A stretch of DNA of 64,000 nt. Source: Tetragonia tetragonoides (lineage: Eukaryota > Streptophyta > Magnoliopsida > Caryophyllales > Aizoaceae). The stretch lies in assembly GCA_038025085.1 (NCBI GenBank), contig CM076140.1, positions 14,776,001 to 14,840,000 on the forward strand. The letters are read 5' to 3'. Numbering within the stretch: position 1 is the stretch's first letter; each line of letters begins with the position of its first letter. Position numbers and translations under genes: made by a program. This document shows positions 38,301 through 49,283 of the stretch, piece by piece. The notes under the pieces were generated by a model. It worked only from the letters and a program-made list of their open reading frames with translations. It was not told the origin of the DNA and searched no databases.

Positions 38301-41300
38301 AAGAAGATTGACTAACAAAGACTAGTAGGGAAATAATGAGGCAAACTGGTTAGGCGAAGATCTGAAACAGGAATGTTCTGATGGCAGTGAAATCAAACTG
38401 TCAAAGCTTGAGATTTTGCACTCCCGCTGACACTAATGGCCGTAATAATTTTGCAAATGATCCTGTTATACTGTAGATTCATACAATTGGTTTGGAGGGG
38501 ATTAGAATGCTTTATAATATTAGAGAAGAACCAGAAGGGTGGCAATCTCAATAGCTGACATTAGGGATTTTGATTGGGGGTGACCAGGACATGGATTAAG
38601 AACCCTTCATACAAGAAATGATTTGAGGTCATTTTACAGAGATTTTAGACAAATCCATACAAGGAATTGTTGTATAACACAGTTTCCGTTGTGGGTGTAA
38701 AACACAGGTTTTCCCGAGTTTCAGGCTTTTTTCTGTCACTGGCCCAATTTTAAAAAATTATCATACTGTATCTCTAATCTGTGAAGCACGATAGTAATGC
38801 TAAAAGTTTTAGTACCAAACTGAGAACTTCAGTAGTTTATAAGTTGTTTTCTTGTAGCTGTCACGACATTGTTTTTTTACATAATACAATTGGTTTGGAG
38901 GGGATTAGAATGCTTTATAATATTAGAGAAGAACCAGAAGGGTGGCAATCTCAATAGCTGACATTAGGGATTTTGATTGGGGGTGACCAGGACATGGATT
39001 AAGAACCCTTCATACAAGAAATGATTTGAGGTCATTTTACAGAGATTTTAGACAAATCCATACAAGGAATTGTTGTATAACACAGTTTCCGTTGTGGGTG
39101 TAAAACACAGGTTTTCCCGAGTTTCAGGCTTTTTTCTGTCACTGGCCCAATTTTAAAAAATTATCATACTGTATCTCTAATCTGTGAAGCACGATAGTAA
39201 TGCTAAAAGTTTTAGTACCAAACTGAGAACTTCAGTAGTTTATAAGTTGTTTTCTTGTAGCTGTCACGACATTGTTTTTTTACATAGCGTTGTCTATTAT
39301 ATTGTTGAATTTCTCCCATCCTCCACGTTTGGTTTCCTATCAAACCTCTACTAACAATTTATCTCCCTTTTCAATATAGAACGACATGTGTTTAGATAAG
39401 AGAATTTATATTAGTAATGTGAATAACACAGTTACAGACTTACAGTTTAGATGACAAGTAGTCCTCAGCAAAACGCGTAATTCAAAGAACCCTATGATGT
39501 TGGGTATCCGTAAGGGACACTCCTTGAAAAGCACCAGGTGTTTGGGCCTATAACGATGCCAAATATAGCCTCCAATCCTAAATTAAATTCCCCAAATGAG
39601 ACACCTCCGAAAATATGCGAGCTTCAAGTCTGAAACCCCAGAAGATGGCCATAATAGCACAACCCAAACAAGTTTCATTTCCTTTCTCCTTTTTTTGATA
39701 ATTTTAATGTCCTTTCCCCTTACGGAAAGTTGTAACCTACATTTTGGTTTCCTATCAAACCTCTGCTAACAATTTATCTTCCCTTACGCTCAAGCATGTG
39801 TCTCGTCACTAGATGTTGAACAATAGTTGTAGCCTTGCAGCACAAACCCAAACCTGCCCCATAACAGAGAACAACCTCTGCCACAACGATTGAGCCATAT
39901 CACAATGCATGAACAAATGCACTGAACACTCACTACTTCAGACTTCAGAGTCACATACATAAATATCCAGGCACAGGGAAAAACTTGGTCTCCTCCACTG
40001 CAGCACATCATTAGTGTTAGCTTCTCCTTGGACCTATTAACTTCTCCAAGAACCTTGGTCCAAAACAAAGGCTTGCTACTTAAGGGGAATGTTAGCCTCC
40101 TTTGTCATGCTATTTAGGGTGCGTCTTTTCCACTTATTCCCACTTATTCTCACTGATTGAGTATGGTCTTGCCACTGATTCTCACTGATTAGGTAAGATT
40201 CTACCACTTATTTCCACTGATTGGGTAAGGTCTTGCCACTAATTTTCACTGATTCGGTAAGGTTTTCCACTGGTTTTCATTGATTCAGTAAGGTCCTGCC
40301 ACTGATTCTCACTGATTCAGTACGGTCCTGCCACTGATTCTGTGAGTAGGAATGTGGGTCTGATTCTCACTGATTCAATAAGGTTTTGCCACTGATTTCT
40401 ACTGATTTGGTAAGGTCCAATAATTGGAAACAAACACAGCCTTACAAGGAAAGGGGGAAAGTGTGATGGTAGGCGTAGATAATGGAGTAGGATTTGCAAG
40501 AGAAAACGCCAGTACGGCGCGTAGTCCAAACCAAGAGTTTTTTTAGATATTATTTTATTTTTATTTTTATTTATCCAACAACATTACTTTTAATTCTCAT
40601 CTTCTGTTTGCTTTCAAGATCGCTTATACTCATAATAGTTTAATTTGTTAAATTCTCTTGTTCTTGCCCTAAAGAAAGATTTTATTTCTTAACAATATTT
40701 TTTTTGATAAAAGATGCATTCAAACATTGTTGAAGCTGACTCAGGACTACTTCTGTAAGAATGCACATCTTTAACTGTACAGACCGAAGACAACAGTTAT
40801 AGATTTCACTTGGTGATTAACAATTTAACTGGTCATGTCTTACAATGTAGTTAGCCATTCGTTTTCGGTTTTGAGAGGATTTCTTATCTACTACTTTATG
40901 TGCTTATTCTATTTTATGTTTCAATAGTTTTTGCCCCTATCTCCAGAAAATTGTCATCTTGTATGGTAGGTTTATTTTGAACTAGTAATAACTTAGTCTT
41001 CAGGAGGAGAAAGAAAGAAATAGAAACAATGTTAAAAGAGAGTGAAATTTAGACAGGTTTCACTGTTTGATCTCTTGCTCTTGAAATTTATCTCGCCTTC
41101 TTTCTATCTCTAAGTGGATTTGTACCACTTCATTCTGCATCTTGTCACTAGTTCAAGCTCATTTTATGGTAAATCTTTTCTCTTATTTCAAATCCCCAAT
41201 TCTTATGTTATGTCATTCTTTATAGCAGTTTTGTTTACTGATTTTCACCTGTTGTTTACACTCGCTCTTTGGTAGTATCAATGATTTCTCAATCCCTCAG

Positions 41301-44300
41301 CGATTTTCGCCAGTTTTCATTTTGTTCTTGTATATTGTTTTTCTTGTTTTACGCAGATGTGCATACATTTTCACAATCTTTTCTAGTAGTGTTTGGTGCA
41401 TTGATATTGGAAATTGTTTGTCTTCTTTTTGTTGGTTATCGTTTTAAGCTGTAAGTTACATTCTTATTCCTGTTATTGTTTGTGCAGATCTTCCATCTTC
41501 TGGAATGGCACCTGGTCATGATATGCGTGACTATTATGGTCGAGATGATGATCGAGGATCGAGGGCTGCAAAGGACACAAAAACATTAGGATCAGCCTAT
41601 GACCGTTATCTCCAAAGCATGGTAGATTTTTCAATTTTGTTGGCATATTGTGTTTGTCTGCTATCCATTTGCCTACTTGCTGAGATTGACCTTTTGTTTG
41701 TTTGTTCTCTTCTCTCTTTTTTCTCCCCGGATTTGAAGCAAGTTTCAAGTTATCCTGGAGAGGCTAGTAATTTTTCAGGAGCTTCGCTGGGAAGAGCCAT
41801 CCCAATGGGAGAGCCATCTCTAATGGGTCGCCCTGGACCTATTGCCTCTGAGCTAGCATCAAACGGACGAGGTGTTGGAATTGGGGGCCAGCTGCCAGCT
41901 GATTCGATGGCTAGACCACTACGTGAAACGTTACCTCTTCCTCCAGATGCTTCAAACACTTTATATGTTGAGGGGCTTCCTCCCAATTGCACTAAAAGAG
42001 AAGTAGCTCGTATCCTTTTCGAATTACAGGTTTATGCGAATAATTGCTTCTGCTTATCATTGATTCATAAATTTTATTTTCTTTAACTAGTCAAGATATC
42101 TTTCGCCCTTTTGTGGGGTATAGAGAAGTACGGCTTGTGACCAAGGAGTCCAAACATGTAAGTGAGCAATAAACTTCATCCGCTGTAGCTGTTTCTGCCG
42201 GTTTGTTTATCTCTCCTTGGTTTATTCTTTCTCTATCCCATCTGTAGATTCCGTACCTCTTTCTCCTTTTCAATCGATCCTTCACTTGCCATTGAGGTGG
42301 TTCAGGTTTGAAGACTTTTTGCAGCGTAATTTGTTCATTTTAAATTTGTTTGTTATTGATTTCTTTTTGAGTTTCTAATGAGGGAAGCTTAGGGATGTCT
42401 TAGTGGCTGGAAATGTTCCCATGTTTCCGAACATGAAAGTACTGGCTATTTCGATACAGAAAGGTCTGAGAAATGATCCTTTTAGCGCGATCTTTTGGGG
42501 TGGTTGGGGTATCGATAATGGGTTTTGGGAATAGAAAACCAAAACCGAGTGTTTGTTTGCAAAATTGCAGAACCAATGCAGATAAGTGAAACCCGATCAA
42601 GTATAAGGTCCTGATACCCTTCTCCCTCTCACTTGGGTTTTGTTCATTCCCCTCCCCAAAGTATCAAGGTTTTACTTTTCCTTTCTTTTGTAGCTACCAA
42701 CACCCACCTCTACGATGGAAACCACTCCACAACCACTACCTACTACCATTGCAGGCCACATCTGCCAGAACCACTTGCTCATAACCGGCACCAAAACCTA
42801 GACCAACTAAATCGCCCCATCACCACTGATTAGATCTGGACAAAAGGCAACAATTCAAGCCAACCATCTCCTCCTCTGGTCAGTGACTACAATCCAGCGG
42901 CATCAACCACCCAAAACGCCTCCCCAACAATGAATCTTGGACAAAGGGCCATGATTCCAATAGACACAGAGAAAGAAGAAGACGAGGAGGAGAATGGTGT
43001 CCAGAGTTGTTTCGGGGGAGGATTGGCGTGCTACTGGTGGTTGCTTGCTGCTGGCGGTGAGAGAAAGTTGAGGGTACGCTGATGGGAGTGGAGGACTGGT
43101 GGTGGTGGTGTAGAGAGAGAGGTATTTGGTTCGTGAATGGAAATCACGATGGAAATAACAAGACCGACAAGAAATTTCCCTTGAAAAATAAACCACTAAA
43201 CAACTTTATTTCGGGTATGGGGTTCTCAATCCAAACCACTTTGGTTTGATTCCTCATCGCAAAGCCATACCAGATTTTGAACCAAATGGGGTTAGTGTTT
43301 TCTTGATGTGATCCTTCTTCGGGCTGAAGATACTGTTGACATTTCATATGTGACGAGAAATTGGGCTGTGTTCGGGCTTTTTAGTGTAATTTCTTTTAGA
43401 AGAAAGTTCTTTCTTGTACTGGATTTGGAGACCTCTATAATCTTTGCTTTTCCTTAACTCCTTAGGGCATGCTTGGAATGAGGGTAATGATTAAGGGGGT
43501 AATAGATAGAATTATAGGCTAAAATGGAGGGTGTGGGAGATGGTGAGTGTTAGATTTTGTGAAGAGAAGGGTAATCATTCCCCCCATTTGGGAGGTAAAA
43601 GTTACCCACCCTCCCCCTAGAGTAATGCATTACCCCCCTTTCTCCCTTCATTTCTCCATTACCCCCTTAATCATTACCCCACTACCACCTCAACCTTCCT
43701 ATTTTACCCTTTAATTTGCTCCATTACCCCCTTAATCATTACCCCCAATCCAAGCATGCCCTTAATGGCAATTCCTCTTGTATATTGATGACTCCTCTTG
43801 CTTACTGCTAGATGTGCCCATGTTTCTTTCAGTTGCTAGATAGTTATATGCACTAAAAATGGTTACTCGTTCTGCAGCGTGGAGGGGATCCTCTTATCCT
43901 GTGTTTTGTGGATTTTGTTGATGCAGCTTGTGCTGCTACAGCTTTGAGTGCTTTGCAAGGTAACCAGCCAGCAAGTCCATATATCCTACCTTTGTTGTTT
44001 TGATTCTTTTCTTTTTCTTTTCCTTCCACCTCTCATGTTGATATCTTTCCAGATACTTACTACTAAAGGTCCTATGTCAACACTTAATCTGCTAGAGTGT
44101 TATTAAATGCATGTTTCTACTACCTTACCTAGGTAGTTGAATTAGACTCAATTTCATATATTTCTAGAGTAATTATTAGCAACAGCATGTAAGGTGTAAT
44201 GCATTTAAGCGAGTCGCTTCCGGCTTGGCTTGTAATCGTAGTCTTTTAGCTTTCGACATTTTATTTGTTGCAAGTGATGATGTACTCTGTAAAATGTTCA

Positions 44301-44407
44301 CAGGATACGAGATGGATGAAAACGATCCTGATTCCTCCCATCTACAGATACAGTTCTCCAGGTACCCTGGTCCTAGATCCAGTGCAGGATCACGCGGGAG
44401 ACGTTAG
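32223..44407 (+). CDS. RRM protein, nuclear speckle RNA-binding protein-like (6 exons)
   Basis: Exons: 32223-32304, 41488-41621, 41739-42009, 42096-42157, 43878-43959 and 44304-44407. They join to 245 codons including TAG, giving 244 aa. All introns are GT-AG and the phases agree. Residues 1-144 are low complexity, with an acidic and basic patch ([16 protein letters not shown]) and Gly/Pro/Met-rich sequence. One RRM spans about 145-222, with RNP2 LYVEGL (147-152) and RNP1-like LILCFVDF (189-196). The C-terminus is [13 protein letters not shown]. The domain matches plant nuclear speckle RNA-binding proteins (NSR type), which in Arabidopsis affect alternative splicing and bind noncoding RNA. 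I infer the same class here. The donor at 42010 (C|GTATCC) with the acceptor before 42096 restores the usual REVAHIFRPF; the open frame through 42010 reads into intron. The ATG has a good context (AACAATGG). Confidence 0.88.
32305..33479 (+). other. Intron 1, proximal part
   Basis: T-rich sequence after the donor, typical of a plant intron. No repeat with clear ends or coding sequence is seen up to the SINE at 33480. A minus-strand open frame of 93 aa near 32864-33145 has no recognisable domain. Confidence 0.5.
33480..33648 (+). mobile_element. tRNA-derived SINE in intron 1
   Basis: Box A-like GTAGCTCAGCTGGTAA (33492) and box B-like GGTTCGAGTCCC (33537) head the element, which ends in an A-rich tail. 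The perfect 15-bp duplication AAGGCAAACTATAGT flanks it at 33465-33479 and 33649-33663. The head looks much like a tRNA gene but lacks a complete cloverleaf, so it is a SINE and not a tRNA. Confidence 0.88.
33704..33901 (-). pseudogene. LINE ORF2 C-terminal fragment in intron 1
   Basis: The minus strand encodes [19 protein letters not shown], the region after the zf-RVT of plant LINE ORF2. Sequence on both sides is not readable as LINE, so this is a relic. Confidence 0.65.
33902..35006 (+). other. Intron 1, no feature recognised
   Basis: Non-coding by eye. Sequence near 33960-34420 may be further LINE relic on the minus strand, but no motif is secure. Confidence 0.3.
35018..35231 (+). mobile_element. 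SINE with (TTG)n tail in intron 1
   Basis: The 3' part has the phrases GATAAGGCTGCGTACAAC and GGGAGCCTCTTTGG and ends GGGGTAATGTTGTTGTTGTTG, a 3' end I recall from plant SINEs ending in TTG repeats. The perfect 11-bp duplication GACTACCTCGA flanks it at 35007-35017 and 35232-35242. The 5' half lacks clear pol III boxes. Confidence 0.8.
35700..36860 (+). pseudogene. LINE ORF2 fragment, sense to the gene, in intron 1
   Basis: Several frames together read like the C-terminal half of a LINE ORF2: [20 protein letters not shown] (35725), [15 protein letters not shown] (35820), [20 protein letters not shown] (35923), then a zf-RVT part with [11 protein letters not shown] (36443) and [20 protein letters not shown] (36548). 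At least four frameshifts or stops separate them. It has no visible target duplication. Confidence 0.75.
36962..37196. repeat. Two-copy tandem repeat of about 115 bp
   Basis: Blocks 36962-37074 and 37076-37196 share GATCTTCTAGATAGTTT, GAGAGTGG and ACCATAGAATATTGCAT. They lie just downstream of the LINE relic and may be its 3' region duplicated. Confidence 0.75.
37197..38480 (+). other. Intron 1, no feature recognised
   Basis: I see no coding region or repeat with clear ends. Open frames of 86 and 133 aa on the minus strand have no recognised domain and no supporting splice pattern. Confidence 0.3.
38481..39286. repeat. 403-bp perfect tandem duplication in intron 1
   Basis: Copy 1 (38481-38883) and copy 2 (38884-39286) start ATACAATTGGTTTGGAGGGG and end GTTTTTTTACATA. 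I found no difference between them by eye. Nothing in the unit looks coding. Perfect identity means a very recent duplication or an assembly artefact. Confidence 0.93.
39329..39787. repeat. Short direct repeats bounding a 374-bp segment
   Basis: TTGGTTTCCTATCAAACCTC begins both 39329-39370 and 39745-39787, which agree over about 42 bases with three differences. They may mark an old insertion or a local duplication. Confidence 0.6.
39790..40090 (-). pseudogene. LINE zf-RVT relic in intron 1, antisense
   Basis: On the minus strand and across frames I read [18 protein letters not shown], then [20 protein letters not shown], the pattern of a plant LINE zf-RVT domain. Frameshifts are numerous. 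It is the third separate LINE relic in this intron. Confidence 0.6.
40130..40420. repeat. Minisatellite with CCACTGATTCTCACTGATT units
   Basis: About eight diverged units of 30-40 bases, each with CACTGATT repeated and then YAGTAAGGTYYTGC. Not coding. The array is too irregular for a unit count by eye. Confidence 0.75.
40421..41487 (+). other. Intron 1, distal part with acceptor
   Basis: T-rich sequence leading to the acceptor TTTGTGCAG|ATC at 41487. No other feature. Confidence 0.5.
41488..41621 (+). CDS. RRM gene exon 2
   Basis: Encodes the end of codon 28 to residue 72 ([18 protein letters not shown] to YDRYLQSM). The donor is ATG|GTAGAT. A 117-base intron follows. Confidence 0.85.
41739..42009 (+). 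CDS. RRM gene exon 3
   Basis: Encodes residues 73-162 and one base of codon 163. It holds the Gly/Pro-rich linker and the start of the RRM ([18 protein letters not shown]). The donor at C|GTATCC is chosen because it restores the conserved HIFRPF join. Confidence 0.85.
42096..42157 (+). CDS. RRM gene exon 4
   Basis: A 62-base exon encoding residues 163-183 ([20 protein letters not shown]). It is very short, so gene finders may miss it. The donor is CAT|GTAAGT, a perfect plant donor. Confidence 0.85.
42158..43464 (+). other. Intron 4, proximal part
   Basis: The intron is 1.72 kb. No element with clear ends is seen before the MITE at 43465. The part 42600-43200 is more GC-rich (CCACCACC and GGTGGTGG patches) and could be inserted sequence, but I could not find its borders. 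Confidence 0.35.
43465..43761. mobile_element. Tourist-type MITE in intron 4
   Basis: Inverted ends of about 40 bases start GGGCATGCTTGGAATGAGGG and end with CCAATCCAAGCATGCCC. TTA flanks both sides (43462-43464 and 43762-43764). The near-perfect terminal repeats point to a Harbinger-related MITE of modest age. Confidence 0.88.
43878..43959 (+). CDS. RRM gene exon 5
   Basis: Encodes residues 184-210 and one base of codon 211, including RNP1-like LILCFVDF and [11 protein letters not shown]. Acceptor TCTGCAG|CGT, donor AAG|GTAACC. Confidence 0.87.
44304..44407 (+). CDS. RRM gene exon 6 and stop
   Basis: Encodes residues 211-244 ([20 protein letters not shown] then the Arg/Gly tail) and TAG at 44405. 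Acceptor TTCACAG|GATAC. Confidence 0.87.
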
Positions 44408-44785
44408 GAGCTTGAGATAGGACTAGCATGTGGTTCAAACTTGAAAGTTATCCCATATATCACAATGCTTTGATTCCAAGAGGTTTCTGTTTACCAATAC
44501 CATGTGTGCCAGATCCTTATGTTCTGCTATTTCTAGATTGAGGAAAGGCTGTGTACTGAGCATACTGGAAGAACTAAAGTGGGTAAAAGGTCTCAAAGAT
44601 CAGTCATGCATGCGTCGATTGAGATTTGTTGGATGTATTGGCCTCAATTGTATTTTTCCGGCATCTATTGTAAGATATTTATGATGAGTATTTAGTATCT
44701 TAATGATGATTGCTAGGGCTGCTGCTGCAGGTCCCTTTTACATGTTTGAGCAGGCGTATTAATAAATTAGTACTCCAAATGGGCT
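44408..44785 (+). terminator. 3' UTR and poly(A) signal of the RRM gene
   Basis: AATAAA occurs at 44761-44766, about 355 bases after the stop codon. This gives a plausible cleavage site near 44780. Plant signals are loose, so earlier sites are possible. Confidence 0.45.
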
Positions 44786-44965
44786 TATTTGCTCAGCTCT
44801 TCCAAGCTCAAGGTTCATGCTAATGGAAATGCTGCTGTGATCGAGGTTGCTAATTTTGGTCGATGTTGTACAGCCTCGTAAGTTACTATCTCCCGATATG
44901 CGATGCTTGTGTTATGTTAAATGGCTATTAACGGGATTGAGGTGGGAGACGAGATGACTAACACC

Positions 44966-46539
44966 CAGGCCCGGCTATCAACAGGTGCATGTGGGGCGAC
45001 TGAACAGGGCCCCAAAAATTTAGGGGCCCCCCAAAAAAAAAAGCCCACCCACGGTTTAAAAAAAAAAAGAAAAAAAAATTCTACTAACTAAAGAAGATAC
45101 GGGAGATTGGAGAAAGCAAAAAGGAAAGTTTCTAAATGCCTAAATTGACGCCTCACCTTCTTCCTTCTTCCCCAACCTTCTTCTTCAATTTTCCACACCT
45201 CAAACGAATCAAATCTCTGTCAATTCCAAAATTACAACAGCAAATCAATTCAATATCTCATTCAATGGCAATAATTGATCTCCTTCTTCTCTTCTTCTCT
45301 CTCCTGTATATATTTTGTGGGTTATTAAATCATATCCAATTACTCTTCTCTTTTCTTCATCTATTCTCATCTCATCTTCTTCCTCTGAAATTGGGTTTGA
45401 ACAACAAATTGCAACTTGCACCACCACGAGATCCACCAATTTGCCACCTAGAAAGGTAAAATTCCTAATTCCTTAATTTTTCATCTATTTTATTTGCCAA
45501 TTTCGTAAATTATTTTGGTCAGTTTTTTTTTTTTTTTCATTGATTTCAAAATGTAGTTGTATTGAAAACCTGCTTCAATTTCATTTTTGTGTTGAAGAAT
45601 GTTTAAATTGCAGATACGATGGTGCTTGATCCTTTTTTTTTTGATTTTGTTAATTTCAGATCGATTCGTTTTCGCCCTGTTATTAGGTTGATTTTGTGAT
45701 TAGGTTATTGTAAAATTGATGAATTTGAAGTCACAGAAACCAACAATTCCCTACCAAGTTACGCCAAAAAAAAAGATGAAGGAAGCAATTCCACTTGGAT
45801 AAAAAATCAAATATTACAATCCCTTACTTTATGTTTATTGTATGATCTTTGGCTCCTGATATCAGTATCGTGTTTTGTGGATGAAAATCCAAATCGTTTA
45901 TAGGCTGCAACAAAAGAAAAATATTAAGAGTAAGAAAAGGCAATGAACAGGTCTTAGATATTCTTTAGTTCTGACTAAGCAAGACACCTAAACATTGATT
46001 TCAAAATGAAGCTGTATTGAAAACCTGTTTCAATTTCATTTTTGTGTTGAAGAATGTTTAAATTGCAGATACGATGGCGCTTGATCTTTTTTTTTTTTGA
46101 TTTTGTTAATTTCAGATCGATTCGTTTTCGCGCTGTTATTAGGTTGATTAATTCGTAAACATCAGTCGTCAACACCCAGGTTCTTTCGCTCCTTGATTTT
46201 TCTCTATATTGCTCTAATTTTTGTGGTTATGTCTTCTAAGTTTAGAAAGTATGATTCTGGATGTGAAAAGCGTAAGTTTAATTTAATTTTGTGGTGCAAT
46301 AGTACCGACCATGTTATTAGATTTATGCAAAGTATTCTCAGCTACATTTACAGGTCTTTGTGGATGAATGTCACATTCTTTTTGAACTATATTAATGATT
46401 TTTGACAGAAAATTTTTGTACTTCATTTAGGCAAATTAATGTTAATTAAAGTTTATCACCGCAATTTTTTTCTTTTTCTTTTTAGGGGCCTCGAGTCACA
46501 CTTTTGCACAGGGCCCCTAAAATGTCGAAGACGGCCCTG
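44966..46539. mobile_element. hAT-type transposon, non-autonomous
   Basis: The perfect 8-bp duplication CTAACACC lies at 44958-44965 and 46540-46547. The ends are CAGGCCCGGCTATC and, inverted, CAGGGCCGTCTTCG. Near both ends lie GGGCCCC and AGGGGCC blocks typical of such elements. Length 1574 bp. An open frame of 107 aa at 45136-45459 has no transposase similarity that I can see. It lies about 560 bases downstream of the RRM gene stop codon. Confidence 0.92.
45541..46149. repeat. Direct duplication of about 154 bp inside the hAT element
   Basis: Copies at 45541-45693 and 45996-46149 share TGTTGAAGAATGTTTAAATT and TTCAGATCGATTCGTTTTCG. They differ at only a few positions, so the duplication is younger than the element family. 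Confidence 0.88.
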
Positions 46540-46547
46540 CTAACACC

Positions 46548-47284
46548 TCACCTGAATTCTGGGGTGATCCGAATTTAAAATTTCATCTCCCGCCTAGTGA
46601 GGGATTTATTCACCGGGGCTTCCTTACTGTTTATTAAAAATAAAATTGTCAATGGCTGTTAGCAGCCTCGCAAACGCGATGCTTGTTTGTGTTCCAAATA
46701 TTGTAGATTTGTAGTAGTCAAGATAATTATTGGGAGCATAATTGAATTTACAAGGTCATAGACGACCACTTGCTCGATTGTCAAATATTGTACCAAGAAT
46801 GTGTTTGGGAAGACCAAATAATGCTTATAAGTTGTGGATTCTGTAGTTTTTTTTTAGATGCTATTCTCACAAGCATTTAAAATTAAGCTACTGAGCCCAT
46901 AACTTTTAAGCTTTTCAAAATATAGCCCAAGTCGTTATTTCTAGAATTTAGGAGATTATTTTTGGGAAGATTTTCTAGCGCCACGCCCCTTGCACTCCAA
47001 AACTTGCCACACATGTGTTCATTTCTCTCTCTCCTATAAGCTAAACTCTACCCTGTGAGGATTAGTTTTATAACCAGATATTTGGGTTTCCCAATGGATA
47101 ATATTGGGGTTCCGTTAAACTATCATTTGATAAGCGGGCTAGCAGTAGCAATAGGAGAGTAGGAAACTTATTATAAATGGTGACCATAAATTCATAAAAA
47201 GTGATACATGTCTTAATGTGAGATGATCTCATACAAGTTGATGTGATAATAATACAGAGATATAAGAGTCACAAGACCAATTAT
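46548..47284. other. Intergenic sequence, nothing recognised
   Basis: No coding region or repeat with ends is visible. CCTCGCAAACGCGATGCTTG near 46665 weakly echoes the pre-insertion gene flank near 44875-44907. Confidence 0.3.
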
Positions 47285-47618
47285 TTCAAGTGGTACCCTT
47301 CAGAGTATTGAAATTTCACATTGTACCTCTAAAATAAGTGGATACCACGTGAAAGCAATGATCTAGCAATATTTGGACAATGAAATTGAAAGAATGACCA
47401 TAAATAGCTGACATTTTGCAATAGAAACAAACAATTATTTTGCTATTGGCACTTAGGTAGCCCGTCTTACTTTCATCATTCTTCAATTTAATTGCCAAAT
47501 GTCAACAATCTATGGTCATTCTTTCAATTTCATTGTGTAAGTTTCACGTGGTATCCACTTTTTTGGAGGGTATTACACGTGAAATTTCAATAAATTGAAG
47601 GATACCATGTAAAATGCT
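47285..47618. mobile_element. Foldback MITE
   Basis: The left arm 47285-47417 and right arm 47494-47618 are inverted copies. They share GTGGATACCACGTGAAA and ATGAAATTGAAAGAATGACC (in complement on the right). The loop is about 75 bases. No target duplication is certain, so the family is open. Confidence 0.75.
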
Positions 47619-48105
47619 ATCACCAAATATTCAAATTTAAATTAAAGTAGTTGCAATTTGAGTAACACTACAAAAAATTGAAATTTTTTTCTTTTAAAAT
47701 TTTGACGAAGGGTAAAACGGTCAAAAAAAGGTCTAAATATTAGTCAAACATAACAAAATTAATTAAAGTTTGAGGGGCACCATATCCAAATTTTGGAGTT
47801 TTTGTTCACAATGTGCATTTTGCAAAGTTATAAAGGTACTTTTATGTAGGAGATATCCTAACTCCTAATATAATGTTTACATTTCCTTGTTTGCAAATTT
47901 TGGGGAAAAAAAATACCCTAACTAAGGGCTCGTTCTTTTTAACTGAAAACTGGAACCGGTAACTGAGAGAAACTGGACAAAATTGGTGAAAACTGAAAAG
48001 TCTAAGTGGTAACTGGGAAAAACTGGGGAAAATTGGGTCAAACTGGGAGAAACTGGGAAAAATTGGGAGAAACTGGAAAAAACTGAAAATTATTTAATTT
48101 TCACT

Positions 48106-48107
<2 letters not shown>

Positions 48108-48171
<64 letters not shown>

Positions 48172-48349
48172 TAATAATAATAAATAATAATAATAATAAT
48201 TTAATAATCATAAATACAATAATAATAAATATAATAATAATATCAATAATAATAATAATTAATAATAATACTAACAACAATTATAATAATATCAATAATA
48301 ATATTATTAATATTATTATTATTTTTATTATTATATTTATTAATAATAC

Positions 48350-48396
<47 letters not shown>
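48108..48396. repeat. (TAA)n and (TTA)n microsatellites in inverted order
   Basis: A TAA run at 48108-48165 and an ATT run at about 48350-48396 lie in opposite sense around an AT-rich core. They can pair into a long weak hairpin. Confidence 0.85.
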
Positions 48397-48397
<1 letters not shown>

Positions 48398-49283
48398 AAA
48401 AATAGCAATAAAATTAATAATAAAAAAATAATTATTTTTATTTTTACTATAATTATTAGTATGTATTTTTATTATTATTTACTATTATTATTATTTTTAT
48501 TATATTATTAATTATTATTATTAGTAATTTTTAGGAAAATTTTCACTTTGGTGCCCTGATTTATTTCCTAATCATTTTTTAGTGCCCTGTGTTTTTCATA
48601 TTTCGACTTTGGTTACCTGAGATTTTAGAAAAAGTTTCACTTTAGGTGTTTCCGTTAGTCCCGTTAGAATTTTCTGTCAATTTGCTGACGTGGTGGTGGA
48701 ATATAGCTAGCGGACATGTTAAATAACCAAAATACCCCCATTTAAGTGAGAGTTAATTATCTTCTTCCAAAACTCAATTGCATCTACATTATGATAAAGC
48801 TTGCACATCAAACACAACCACCATACTGGTATAACATTACTCTATTCAACTAAGCATCTTTTACCAAATAACATTTCCAAACATTATCACCTAGACACCC
48901 ACCCATCTCTTTCAACTTCAATCATTTGATTCCAAACAAACCCTTAATAACCTACCAACTCCACTAACACATTACAATAACAATGCTAAATTCATCCAAA
49001 ATGAAGTTCAATTGGAAATGAAAAGAGAGAGAATCTCAGCCTTACCCACTAGCAACCGGAACCTGGCACTCGACCCACAATAGGAACCCGAAACCCATCT
49101 AAATTTAATGGATCTGCTATGTTTTGAAACTGGTGGTGGCTGGGTTTCGAAGTGATAGTGACAAGGTGATCGCGTGGGGTGAGGCCAGTGACGTATCTAG
49201 AAATCTAATAATATGGTGGCACAATTTTTTTTTAACATACCATAATATTTAGAACGAAATTCGATATATAAAGTAAAAACATG

